Shown: positions 19,192 to 27,435 of the stretch, piece by piece
Layout of the letters: every line of letters begins with the position of its first letter
Numbering within the stretch: the stretch's first letter is position 1
Source: Pseudomonas sp. EpS/L25
Lineage (GTDB): Bacteria; Pseudomonadota; Gammaproteobacteria; Pseudomonadales; Pseudomonadaceae
DNA length: 64,000 nt
Reading direction: 5' to 3'
NCBI RefSeq assembly: GCF_001512295.1
Contig: NZ_LNUP01000011.1
Coordinates: 1 to 64,000 of the forward strand
Notes under the pieces: generated by a model
The model's database searches: none
The model's input: only the letters and a program-made list of their open reading frames with translations
Told to the model about the DNA's origin: nothing
Translations under genes and position numbers: made by a program

Positions 19192-19373
19192 CTAGTGTGG
19201 TTTTTCAGAAGTTACCTACACAATTTTGGTGGCGCTTTTTCGGCCTGGGCTTTGTTGTCACTCCTCGCCATAGCCCTGCTATGACTCGTCGCGGCGCCTA
19301 GCCCAGTCGGAACGCCGAACCGCCCAAAAATCACTCGCCAATTCTTGCGCGAACTTCTGAAACACCACACTAG
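19192..19373. mobile_element. MITE family 1, copy 1 (CTAG-flanked, IS630-like ends)
   Basis: 182 bp bounded by CTAG, with terminal inverted repeats GTGTGGTGTTTCAGAAGTT-like (left end GTGTGGTTTTTCAGAAGTT; right end read inwards GTGTGGTGTTTCAGAAGTT). The interior includes AAAGCGCC-like and CGCCATAGCCCTGCTATG segments shared with the copies at 22179 and 25158. No ORF. The TA-centred target suggests mobilisation by an IS630-family transposase, which is inference. Confidence 0.85.
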
Positions 19374-19462
19374 CGTCGATCCTGCGGTACGCCCCGCTTC
19401 CACCACCATAAACAAGGCGCCCCCGTTCTGCCTCCGTATCCTTCTTTTCCCTGAGGCCCGCC

Positions 19463-20797
19463 ATGAGTCAGACAGCGACGTCCGTTTCCCCCGCCACCCT
19501 GCGCAAGGTCATCTCCGCCGCCTCCATCGGCAACTTCGTCGAGTGGTTCGATTTCGCCCTCTACGGCTTTCTCGCCACCCTGCTCGCCGCGCACTTCTTT
19601 CCCAGTGGCGATGCCACCGCCGGGCTCCTCAAGACCTTCGCCGTTTTCGCCGTGGCCTTCGCCTTCCGGCCGCTGGGCGGCATCGTTTTCGGACTGCTCG
19701 GCGATCGCATCGGCCGCAAGCGCACCCTGGCGCTGACCATCCTGATCATGGCCGGCGCCACCGCGCTGATCGGCATCCTGCCCAGCTACGCCACTATCGG
19801 CATCTGGGCACCGATCCTGCTGACGGCTATCCGCTGTGCCCAGGGCTTTTCCGCGGGCGGCGAATATGCCGGGGCCTGCGCCTACGTGATGGAGCATTCG
19901 CCGCACGATCGCCGTGGCCGCTACGGCAGCTTCGTACCGGTCTCCACCTTCCTCGCCTTCGCCAGCGCGGCCCTCACCGCCTGGGGACTGGAGCGCCTGC
20001 TGGGTGCCACGGCCATGGCCGACTGGGGCTGGCGCATACCCTTCCTGGCCGCTGCCCCACTGGGCCTGATCGGCCTCTACCTGCGCCTGAAGCTCGACGA
20101 GACCCCGGCCTTCCAGGCCCTGGAAGCCGGCCATGAGGTCAGTCATTCGCCGCTGGGCGAGACGCTGCGCCTGCAAGGCCGTTCCATCCTGCGTCTGGGC
20201 GCCTTCATCTCGCTGACGGCATTGTCCTTCTACATGTTCACCACCTATTTCTCGACCTACCTGCAGGTCGCCGGCGGCTTCGACCGGGCCGCGGCCCTGG
20301 CCATCAGCCTGATCACCCTGTTCGCCGCCGCCAGCGCCTGCCCGCTGCTGGGGCGGGTCACCGACCGCATCGGCCGCCGCCTGACCACGGTGCTGGCCAG
20401 CCTGGTACTGGCCGTCGGCGTCTATCCGGCGCTGCTACTGGCCAGCAGCGGCCAGTTCGGCTCGGCCCTGCTGGGTTGCCTGCTGCTGGGCGCGGGCGCG
20501 GTGCTGTGCAATGTGGTGACGGCGCCGCTGCTCAGCGAGGTGTTCCCGACCCGTACCCGCTACACCGCCGGGGCCATCACCTACAACCTGGCCTACACCA
20601 TCTTCGGTGGCACCGCGCCGCTGATGGCGACCTGGCTGATCGGCGCCACCGGCAGCAATCTCTCGCCGGCGCTCTACCTGATTCTGGTCGCCCTGCTCGG
20701 CCTGGTCGGTGGCCTGAGCCTGCCCGAGACCTCGCGGATCGATCTGGACGAGATCCCCGACGGCCGCGAGCCCGGCTATCGCGCGGTACGCGGCTGA
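19463..20797 (+). CDS. MFS transporter of the metabolite:proton symporter family
   Basis: A 444-residue, twelve-segment transporter. The opening AASIGNFVEWFDFALYG and the loop GLLGDRIGRKRTL are typical of the MHS subfamily (KgtP, ProP, ShiA). A further family mark, RCAQGFSAGGEYAGA, lies near residue 130, with VTDRIGRR in the second half. These carriers take up osmolytes, dicarboxylates or shikimate with protons. The substrate cannot be set from sequence, and no catabolic genes adjoin. The start codon is about 90 bases downstream of MITE copy 1, so its promoter may lie partly in the element. Confidence 0.85.
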   Translation: MSQTATSVSPATLRKVISAASIGNFVEWFDFALYGFLATLLAAHFFPSGDATAGLLKTFAVFAVAFAFRPLGGIVFGLLGDRIGRKRTLALTILIMAGATALIGILPSYATIGIWAPILLTAIRCAQGFSAGGEYAGACAYVMEHSPHDRRGRYGSFVPVSTFLAFASAALTAWGLERLLGATAMADWGWRIPFLAAAPLGLIGLYLRLKLDETPAFQALEAGHEVSHSPLGETLRLQGRSILRLGAFISLTALSFYMFTTYFSTYLQVAGGFDRAAALAISLITLFAAASACPLLGRVTDRIGRRLTTVLASLVLAVGVYPALLLASSGQFGSALLGCLLLGAGAVLCNVVTAPLLSEVFPTRTRYTAGAITYNLAYTIFGGTAPLMATWLIGATGSNLSPALYLILVALLGLVGGLSLPETSRIDLDEIPDGREPGYRAVRG

Positions 20798-20867
20798 CCG
20801 CTCGTCCCATCGGTGGCACTTCCTCCGGGACGGCCTGCCGATAGGCAAAAGGCCAGGAGTTTCCGCC

Positions 20868-21290
20868 ATGCCCGCCGCTCATGATCTGCAACGCTTCATC
20901 GACGCCCAGGCCGGCACCTACGCGACCGCCCTGGCGGAGATTCGCGCCGGCCGCAAGCGCAGCCACTGGATGTGGTTCGTCTTCCCGCAGATCCAGGGGC
21001 TCGGTCGCAGCGAGACGGCGCAGCGCTACGCCATCGCCTCCCGCGAAGAGGCCAGCGCCTACCTGGCGCATCCCCTGTTGGGACCACGGCTGCGCGAGAT
21101 CACCACGGCGGCGCTGGAGCATCCCGAGCTAACCGCCATGGCGCTGTTCGGGCAGCCGGACGACCTCAAGTTCCACTCCAGCCTGACCCTCTTCGCCGCC
21201 GTGGCCGAGGACCCCGAGCCCTTTCGCCAGGCCCTGAAGACCTTCTTCGCCGGCCAGCCGGACGAGGCGACCCTGGAGCGACTCTGCTAA
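20868..21290 (+). CDS. DUF1810 family protein
   Basis: A 140-residue soluble protein with the family pattern: DLQRFIDAQAGTYATALAEIRAGRKRSHWMWFVFPQ near the N-terminus, QRYAI in the middle and DDLKFHSSLTLF towards the end. DUF1810 proteins have no established function; some have been annotated as calpastatin-like. The stop codon TAA at 21288-21290 is also the left target duplication of the MITE that follows, so the insertion may have fixed or moved the gene's end. Confidence 0.85.
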   Translation: MPAAHDLQRFIDAQAGTYATALAEIRAGRKRSHWMWFVFPQIQGLGRSETAQRYAIASREEASAYLAHPLLGPRLREITTAALEHPELTAMALFGQPDDLKFHSSLTLFAAVAEDPEPFRQALKTFFAGQPDEATLERLC

Positions 21291-21533
21291 GAACCTGTTC
21301 ACGATCTCGCGAGCTAGAGACAAACAAGGCGCAACGACCATCGGGAGTAACAGCCAACGGCTGGCCCGAAGGGTGAGCGCTAGCGAATCAAATGCCTGAG
21401 GAAGCGGATCGGACCCGCGCTCGGGTTTACGAGTGGTAAATGAGCATTGCGACGGGACCGCCCAGGTGGGGCTGGCCTTCCAGGGCATTTTCAACGCCGT
21501 TTGGCCGACGCGCAGCAGATCGTGAACAGGTTC
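21291..21533. mobile_element. MITE family 2, copy A (TAA target duplication, IS5-like ends)
   Basis: 243 bp with terminal inverted repeats GAACCTGTTCACGATCT at both ends, flanked by TAA at 21288-21290 and 21534-21536. TNA duplications are usual for the IS1031/IS427 groups of the IS5 family. It shares GATCTGCTGCGCGTCGGCCAAA near one end and CGCTCGGGTTTACGAGTGG in the interior with the copy at 46417-46572. No transposase is encoded. Confidence 0.85.
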
Positions 21534-22108
21534 TAACGCCAGAGTCCCTCGCGGCCAGTCACGGGATCGGTCGCCGGCAAGGGCACCTGGGCGATCAGCT
21601 CCAGTGACCGGGCATGGGCCGCCGGATCGGCGCGCTGGGTGATGAACGCTTCCTGGCCGGGCGGATAAGCCCCTATCACCAGAAAATCCGCGCTGGACGC
21701 CAGACTGCGATGGCCGGTCCCCGCCGGGAGCACCACCACGTCGCCCGCTGCCACGCTCACGTCCTGCCCCTGCTCGCCACCCAGGCGCAGGGTCGCCTCG
21801 CCCTGGGCCACACCGAGCACTTCATGGGCGTTGGGGTGATAGTGGTGGTAATCGTAGACGCCGTAGCGCCACTGCGGCGGCCAGTCGTGCTCGGCGAACA
21901 ACCGCTCCAGCGCTGCCGCCCGGTCGCTCCCCTGCAGGGGCAGTTGGCGATAGAGCAACACCGGCAGGCGGCTGTTGGGAATGATGCCGTCATCGGCGAA
22001 GTACAGTCGCTCGGGCTCGTTGCCGGTGGCTGGAGCGGCCAGGGCCAGAACGCTGGGCGCGAGGCCCAGCACCAGGGACAGGATGGACAGGGGTTGGTGA
22101 CGACGCAT
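21533..22108 (-). CDS. YjlB-like cupin with a signal peptide
   Basis: A 191-residue protein. An N-terminal hydrophobic segment (LSILSLVLGLAPSVLALAAPA) looks like a cleavable signal peptide. The cupin core has YFADDGIIPNSRLPVLLYRQ, YDYHHYHPNAHEVLGVAQG (His ligands) and VVVLPAGTGHRS. Cytoplasmic YjlB-type cupins normally lack a signal, so export is unusual. I start at the ATG at 22108; the longer frame from 22207 runs into a MITE. The stop codon is made by the last MITE base plus its target duplication. Confidence 0.8.
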   Translation of the reverse strand: MRRHQPLSILSLVLGLAPSVLALAAPATGNEPERLYFADDGIIPNSRLPVLLYRQLPLQGSDRAAALERLFAEHDWPPQWRYGVYDYHHYHPNAHEVLGVAQGEATLRLGGEQGQDVSVAAGDVVVLPAGTGHRSLASSADFLVIGAYPPGQEAFITQRADPAAHARSLELIAQVPLPATDPVTGREGLWR

Positions 22109-22178
22109 GGCGATTCCTCGACAGGGTTCGTCCAGTGGAGAGGCTGGGCGAGTCCGGGTTCCTGGCGCTGGACGAAAC

Positions 22179-22376
22179 CTAGTGTGGTGTTTCAGTAGTT
22201 CGCGCAAGAATTGGCGAGTGTTTTTTGTTCGGTTCGGCGCCCCGAATGGGCTAGGCGCCGCGACGAGTCATAGCAGGGCTATGGCGAGGAGTGGCAACGA
22301 CGTCCAGGGCGGTCCGCCGCTGCGGACAAAAAGCGCCGCCAAAATTGTGTAGGTAACGTCTGAAACACCACACTAG
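22179..22376. mobile_element. MITE family 1, copy 2 (inverted relative to copies 1 and 3)
   Basis: 198 bp between CTAG boundaries. The left end reads GTGTGGTGTTTCAGTAGTT and the right end, read inwards, GTGTGGTGTTTCAGACGTT. Its inner segments (TTGGCGAGTG…; CATAGCAGGGCTATGGCG) are the reverse complements of those in copies 1 and 3. It lies between divergent genes, the cupin and the PEP-mutase-like enzyme, and so in the promoter region of both. Confidence 0.87.
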
Positions 22377-22419
22377 CTCTGCCTGGCTATAGTTGCTTCG
22401 CCATCCAGAGGGAACGCCC

Positions 22420-23256
22420 ATGACGGATCAACGACAAAAATTCGCTCGTTTCCAGCATCTGCATGCCATGCAGGGAGCCTTCGTCATTCCCAACCCTTGG
22501 GATGCCGGCTCCGCACGACTGCTGACTAGTCTAGGCTTCGAGGCCCTGGCTACCAGCAGTGCCGGCTACGCCTTCGCCAAGGGCAAGCGCGACTCCAGCG
22601 CCACGCTCAGCCGTGAAGAACTGCTGGCCAACGCCGCGGAAATCGTCGCCGCCACCCACCTACCGGTATCGGCTGACCTGGAAGCGGGGTTCGGTACGGC
22701 CCCGGAAACCTGCGCCGAAACCATCCGCCTGGCCTGTAACGTGGGACTGGTGGGCGGCTCCGTCGAGGATGCGACCGGCGATCCGGCCAGCCCGCTCTAT
22801 GATTTTTCCTTGGCGGTGGAGCGTATCCAGGCCGCTGCGGAAGCCGCGCGGGGACGTCCTTTTCTCTTGACCGCGCGCGCCGAGAACTACCTGTGCGGCC
22901 GCCCGGATCTGGATGACACCATCAGACGCCTGCAGGCCTTCTCCGCGGCGGGAGCGGATGTACTCTACGCACCGGGATTGCCGGATCTGGAGTCGATAAA
23001 AACGGTCTGTGCGGCTGTCGACAAGCCGGTGAACGTGGTCATGGGTCTCGCCGGCCCGACCTTTTCGGTCGCGGAGCTCGCCGCAGCGGGGGTCCGGCGG
23101 ATCAGCGTGGGCGGCTCCTTCGCCCGCGCCGCCTTCGGCGCGCTGCTGAGGGCGGCCCAGGAGGTACGCACCCAGGGCACTTTCAGTTACGCCCAGGAGG
23201 CTATACCGGGCGCGCAGCTAGCCGCACTGCTTGAACCGACAGAAGTGCAAGGCTAA
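22420..23256 (+). CDS. Isocitrate lyase/PEP mutase superfamily enzyme
   Basis: A 278-residue TIM-barrel protein. It has the IPNPWDAGSARLL start and SSAGYAFAKGKRD, then VSADLEAGFG (metal/phosphoryl-binding acidic residues), VGGSVEDATGD and LTARAENYLCG. The DxExG-type motif and ED pair place it in the PEP mutase/oxaloacetate hydrolase group. The specific reaction (C–C lyase or P–C mutase) is not decided by sequence. I use the ATG at 22420, not the earlier TTG/ATG frame at 22393. Its stop overlaps that of the convergent hydrolase gene (CTAA). Confidence 0.85.
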   Translation: MTDQRQKFARFQHLHAMQGAFVIPNPWDAGSARLLTSLGFEALATSSAGYAFAKGKRDSSATLSREELLANAAEIVAATHLPVSADLEAGFGTAPETCAETIRLACNVGLVGGSVEDATGDPASPLYDFSLAVERIQAAAEAARGRPFLLTARAENYLCGRPDLDDTIRRLQAFSAAGADVLYAPGLPDLESIKTVCAAVDKPVNVVMGLAGPTFSVAELAAAGVRRISVGGSFARAAFGALLRAAQEVRTQGTFSYAQEAIPGAQLAALLEPTEVQG

Positions 23257-23954
23257 GCCAACCACTCCCGCAGCAGCGTCGTGGTCCGCTCGGGCAATTC
23301 CAGCGGTGGCAGGTGACCGCACTCGTCCAGCACCACCAGGCGCGAACCCTGGATGCCCTGGTGCATCAGCTCGGCTTCGGCAGGCGGGGTGAGCTGGTCC
23401 TGGGCGCCGACCACGACCAGGGTCGGCACCTGGATGGTGGCCAAGGTCGGGCGCGAGTCGGGCCGGTCGATGATCGCCCGTTGCTGGCGCAGGAAGGCCT
23501 CCTTGCCCACGGCCTTGCCCATGGCCACCACGGTATCGGCGACCGGGCTGTCCAGGCGCGAGGCATGGATAAGCCGCGGCAGCAGCTGTGGGCTGATGCC
23601 GAGGAAACGGCCGCGCTCGGCCAGTTCGAGCATGGCCCGGCGCTGGGCGGCACGTGCTTCGCCATCCGGGCTGGCCATGGTGTCGAACAGGGCCAGCCGC
23701 GCCACTCGCTCCGGTGCCTGGCGCAGGATCTCGAAGGCGACGTAGCCACCCATGGACAGCGCGCCCAGGGCGAAGCGCGGCGGTGCTTCGGCCAACACCC
23801 GCCGGGCCATGGCGGCGATGCTGGCGTCGCGGGTGAGATCGGGGATGAGCACGGGGCAGATGGCGGCCAGGTCGGCAGCCTGGGTGGCCCAGAGACGCTC
23901 GTCACAGAGCAGGCCAGGGAGCAGGACCAGGGGCAAGGCAGGGGTGGTTGTCAT
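23253..23954 (-). CDS. Alpha/beta hydrolase
   Basis: A 233-residue alpha/beta-hydrolase-fold protein. The oxyanion region LVLLPGLLCDERLW lies near the start and the nucleophile elbow is GALSMGGYV (Ser near residue 83). A late VVGAQDQLTPP supplies the acid and DECGHLPPLE the catalytic His. The family covers esterases, thioesterases and lactonases, and the substrate is unknown. I start at the ATG at 23954 because the longer frame from 24065 overlaps the upstream divergent gene. Confidence 0.85.
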   Translation of the reverse strand: MTTTPALPLVLLPGLLCDERLWATQAADLAAICPVLIPDLTRDASIAAMARRVLAEAPPRFALGALSMGGYVAFEILRQAPERVARLALFDTMASPDGEARAAQRRAMLELAERGRFLGISPQLLPRLIHASRLDSPVADTVVAMGKAVGKEAFLRQQRAIIDRPDSRPTLATIQVPTLVVVGAQDQLTPPAEAELMHQGIQGSRLVVLDECGHLPPLELPERTTTLLREWLA

Positions 23955-24067
23955 TTCGCAGGGACTTGAAGGGTACGACGGAAAACGCGCAGTGTAGCGC
24001 GGATCGCTGGCGAACCCGGCGGGCTTTGCGGGTTCCAAGGGACATTGCCAAGGATTCGGAAACATCC

Positions 24068-24364
24068 ATGCGTACTGAAGGCTTCTTCGACTGGCTCGGC
24101 GCGGCGCTCGGCCAGGTCATCCGCTTCATCATCGACCTCTTCGGCTCGGTTCTCGGTGGTATCGCCGACGCCGTGCACGACTTTCTCCATGGCATGGCCC
24201 GCTCCATCGGCATGGACGACTCCTACATCAGCTTCGTCGTCCTCGCCATCGGCCTGCTGCTGCTCTATGCCGCGGTGCGGGCCTTCATGGCCCGCTCGAT
24301 TGTCGGCGGCGTCATCTGGCTGATCCTCGGCCTGATGGTGATGAGCTGGCTGATCCGCGGCTGA
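24068..24364 (+). CDS. Small hypothetical membrane protein
   Basis: A 98-residue protein with three hydrophobic stretches (ALGQVIRFIIDLFGSVLGGIA; ISFVVLAIGLLLLYAAV; GVIWLILGLMVMSWLI) and few charges. No family is recognised. The ATG at 24068 is chosen because the upstream extension overlaps the divergent hydrolase gene. It stands alone, 48 bases before comF. Confidence 0.6.
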   Translation: MRTEGFFDWLGAALGQVIRFIIDLFGSVLGGIADAVHDFLHGMARSIGMDDSYISFVVLAIGLLLLYAAVRAFMARSIVGGVIWLILGLMVMSWLIRG

Positions 24365-24411
24365 CTGGTGACCAGGCCCTCGGCCTGGCACAGTAGGGGC
24401 CTGTTCTCGGC

Positions 24412-25161
24412 ATGGATGCCGATATGCCCACTTCCGTCCATCGCTATCTGCGGCGTCACTGGCAGCGCCTACGGCCTGGAACCTCCTGCGCCCTCTGCGC
24501 CAGCTGGCTGCCGCCCGGCCTCGCCCTGTGCGAAAGCTGCGAGACCGAGCTGCCGTGGCTCGGCCCCCACTGCCAGCGCTGCGCCCTGCCCCTACCGGTG
24601 GACGGGGTCATCTGCGGCGGCTGCCTGGCCGACTCGCCGGCCTTCGACCAGGTGCTGGCGCCCTGGCGCTATGCCTTTCCGGTCGACAGCCTGATCAACG
24701 CCTTCAAGCACCGCGACCAGGGCAGCCTCGGACGGCTGGCCGGGGCTCTGCTGGCCCGCCATCTGCAGCACCTGTTCGACGAAGGCCAGCCGCGGCCGGC
24801 GCTGTTATTGCCGGTTCCGCTGTCACCCCAGAGGCTGCGCCAGCGCGGCTTCAACCAGGCCGCGCTGCTGGCCGACTGGCTCGGCAAGCCGCTGCGACTG
24901 CCGGTGAACGCCAAGCTCCTGCAGCGGGTACAGGAACAACACAGCCAGCAGGGCCTCACGGCCAGCGAGCGGCGACGCAATCTCAAGCAGGCCTTCGCCC
25001 TGGTGAACGAGGCCGAGCTGACCGGTCGCCATCTGGCCCTGGTGGACGACGTCCTGACCACCGGCGCCACCGCCGACAGCCTGGCACGGCTGCTCAAACG
25101 TGCCGGTGCCCGCCGGGTCGATGTCTACTGCCTGGCGCGAACGCCGCCGCCCGGTGACTAG
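24412..25161 (+). CDS. ComF-family phosphoribosyltransferase-like protein
   Basis: A 249-residue protein with an N-terminal four-plus-cysteine zinc region (CALC, CESC, CQRC, CGGC between residues 23 and 66). A type I phosphoribosyltransferase domain follows, with PRPP loop LALVDDVLTTGATADS. RGFNQAALLADWL is also characteristic. ComF proteins are linked to DNA uptake and recombination in competent species; GntX-like members have related roles. Here bioH/bioB, the usual Pseudomonas neighbours, are not adjacent. The stop TAG is provided by the CTAG border of MITE copy 3, so the C-terminal end may have been altered by the insertion. Confidence 0.85.
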   Translation: MDADMPTSVHRYLRRHWQRLRPGTSCALCASWLPPGLALCESCETELPWLGPHCQRCALPLPVDGVICGGCLADSPAFDQVLAPWRYAFPVDSLINAFKHRDQGSLGRLAGALLARHLQHLFDEGQPRPALLLPVPLSPQRLRQRGFNQAALLADWLGKPLRLPVNAKLLQRVQEQHSQQGLTASERRRNLKQAFALVNEAELTGRHLALVDDVLTTGATADSLARLLKRAGARRVDVYCLARTPPPGD

Positions 25162-25369
25162 TGTGGTGTTTCAGAAGTTATCTACACAATTTTGGCGGCG
25201 CTTTTTCGCCGCAGAGGCGGACCTCCGGCACTGCGTTGCCACTCCTCGCCATAGCCCTGCCATGACTCGTCGCGGCGCCTGGCCCATCGGGGCGCCGAAT
25301 CGTCGGAACGCCGAACCGCCAAAAAATCACTCGCCAATTCTTGCGCGAACTACTGAAACACCACCCTAG
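25158..25369. mobile_element. MITE family 1, copy 3
   Basis: 212 bp bounded by CTAG, same orientation as copy 1. The left end is GTGTGGTGTTTCAGAAGTT; the right end read inwards is GGGTGGTGTTTCAGTAGTT. The interior contains AAAGCGCC/GGCGCTTTTT-like and CGCCATAGCCCTGCCATG segments shared with the other copies. It lies between comF and phoX. Confidence 0.87.
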
Positions 25370-25373
25370 GCGA

Positions 25374-25391
25374 CTGTCACCAAACCGTCAT
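25374..25391 (+). promoter_or_regulatory. Pho box (PhoB site) upstream of phoX
   Basis: CTGTCAC-CAAA-CCGTCAT matches the PhoB consensus of two CTGTCAT half-sites around a four-base A/T-rich spacer, with one mismatch per half-site. It ends 38 bases before the phoX start and begins four bases after MITE copy 3. It predicts induction under phosphate limitation. Confidence 0.75.
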
Positions 25392-25429
25392 CCGCGCTGA
25401 CTAGCCTCGCCCCATACCCGTGAGGAGCC

Positions 25430-27325
25430 ATGACCATGCATGCCGAGCAGACCGACCTCGAACGTATCGTCCATCTCAGTCGCCGACGCTTCATCGGCGC
25501 GGGCGCCCTGGCGGGCGCGGCCCTGTTCCTCGGCGGCGGCCTGCTCGGGCGCAGCGCCCTGGCCGACGCCGTCAGCGCTGCCAACGGTAATCCGCTGATC
25601 GGTTTCGCCAACATACCGGCCTCCACCGCCGACACCCTGGTGGTGCCACCCGGCTACCGCGCCAGCGTGCTCATCAGCTGGGGCCAGCCGCTGCACGCCG
25701 ATGGCCCGGACTTCCGCCCCGATGGCAGCCACACTGCTGCCGACCAGGAAGTCCAGTTCGGCGACAACAACGACGGCATGGCCTTCTATCCCTTCCCGGA
25801 CGACCCGGACCGGGCGCTGATGGCGATCAACAACGAGTACACCAACTATCGCTATCTGCTCAGCCACGGCACCCCGCCCAAGTCGCTGGAAGATACCCGC
25901 AAGGCCCAGGCCGCCGAGGGCGTCTCGGTGATCGAGGTGCGCCGTAAGGACGGCCAGTGGCATTTCGTCCAGGGCTCGCCCTACAACAGACGCGTGCATG
26001 GCAACACGCCCATCGCCGTCAGCGGTCCGGCGGCCGGCCATGACCTGCTCAAGACCGCCGCCGATCCGGATGGACGCGAGGTGCTGGGCACCTTCCAGAA
26101 TTGCTCCAGTGGTGCCACGCTCTGGCACACCTACCTGACCTGCGAAGAGAACTTCACCGACGTCTTCGGCAGCCGCGACGCCACCCTCAGATTCGATGCC
26201 GCCCAGAAGCGCTACAGCGTCAAGCACGCCAGCGTGGAGAACGACTGGCACCTGCACGACGACCGCTTCGACCTGGCGCAGAATCCCAACGAGCTCAATC
26301 GCCACGGCTGGATCACCGAGATCGACCCCTTCGATCCCCAGGCCAAGCCGGTCAAGCGCACCGCCCTGGGTCGCTTCAAGCACGAGAATGCCGCCCTCGC
26401 CCGTACTCGTGACGGCCGCGTGGTGGTCTACATGGGCGACGACGAGCGTGGCGAATTCATCTACAAGTTCGTCAGCCGCGACCGCCTGCAGGACGATCCC
26501 AAGGCCAATCGCGACCTGCTCGACCACGGCATCCTCTACGTCGCCCGCTTCGACGACGGCGACCGCGATCCGAATCGACCCAAGGGTCGCGGCCAATGGT
26601 TGCCGCTGGTCCATGGCGAGCACGGCCTGACCGCTGCCAACGGCTTCGCCGGTCAGGCCGAGGTACTGATCCACGCTCGCCAGGCCGGCAGCCAGGTCGG
26701 TGCCACGCGCATGGACCGACCCGAGTGGATCGCCGTCAGCCCCAAGGACGGCCAGGTCTATTGCACCCTGACCAACAACACCAAGCGCGGCGAGGACGGC
26801 CAGCCGGTGGGCGGCCCCAACCCCCGCGCCAACAACCTCTACGGCCAGATCGTGCGCTGGCGCGAAGACGGCGACGATGCCGCCGCCCTGGCCTTCGACT
26901 GGGATCTGTTCGTCATCGCCGGCAATCCCAAGGTGCACCCGGGCAAGCCCGAAGCCGGCTCCTCGCAGATCAACGCCGAGAACATGTTCAACAGCCCCGA
27001 TGGCCTGGGCTTCGATGACGCCGGCCGGCTGTGGGTGCTCACCGACGGCAAGTACAGCAACAAGGGCGACTACGAGGGCATGGGCAACAACCAGATGCTC
27101 TGCGCCGATCCGCGCAATGGCGAATTGCGGCGCTTCCTGGTCGGCCCGGTCGGTTGCGAGGTCACCGGCCTGGCCTTCTCGCCGGACTACAGGACGATGT
27201 TCGTCGGCATCCAGCACCCGGGCGAGGAAGGCGGCTCGACCTTCCCCGAAGCCCAGCCGAACGGCCAGCCGCGCTCCTCGGTGATGGTCATCACCCGGGA
27301 AGACGGCGGGGTGATCGGCGCCTGA
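25430..27325 (+). CDS. phoX: PhoX-family alkaline phosphatase, Tat-exported
   Basis: A 631-residue protein. A twin-arginine signal (SRRRFIGAGALAGAALFLGG) precedes an ALADA-type cleavage region near residue 47. The DUF839/PhoX body includes FGDNNDGMAFYPFP, NNEYTN, SGATLWHTYLTCEENFTDVFG, VENDWHLHDDRFD and GRFKHENAALAR. PhoX enzymes are calcium/iron-dependent monoesterases folded in the cytoplasm and exported by Tat. A Pho box precedes it. An in-frame second ATG lies two codons into the gene; either could start. Full length for the family and no defect seen. Confidence 0.92.
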   Translation: MTMHAEQTDLERIVHLSRRRFIGAGALAGAALFLGGGLLGRSALADAVSAANGNPLIGFANIPASTADTLVVPPGYRASVLISWGQPLHADGPDFRPDGSHTAADQEVQFGDNNDGMAFYPFPDDPDRALMAINNEYTNYRYLLSHGTPPKSLEDTRKAQAAEGVSVIEVRRKDGQWHFVQGSPYNRRVHGNTPIAVSGPAAGHDLLKTAADPDGREVLGTFQNCSSGATLWHTYLTCEENFTDVFGSRDATLRFDAAQKRYSVKHASVENDWHLHDDRFDLAQNPNELNRHGWITEIDPFDPQAKPVKRTALGRFKHENAALARTRDGRVVVYMGDDERGEFIYKFVSRDRLQDDPKANRDLLDHGILYVARFDDGDRDPNRPKGRGQWLPLVHGEHGLTAANGFAGQAEVLIHARQAGSQVGATRMDRPEWIAVSPKDGQVYCTLTNNTKRGEDGQPVGGPNPRANNLYGQIVRWREDGDDAAALAFDWDLFVIAGNPKVHPGKPEAGSSQINAENMFNSPDGLGFDDAGRLWVLTDGKYSNKGDYEGMGNNQMLCADPRNGELRRFLVGPVGCEVTGLAFSPDYRTMFVGIQHPGEEGGSTFPEAQPNGQPRSSVMVITREDGGVIGA

Positions 27326-27435
27326 CCGGCGAGCGGATAGCACCCGAGCCTTCGCCATCGGGCTCGGGCATGCGCTAGCATCTCCCGGATGCAGGGTGGC
27401 AATCGCCATCGTCCCCCGTGACCGAGGAGCGCGCC

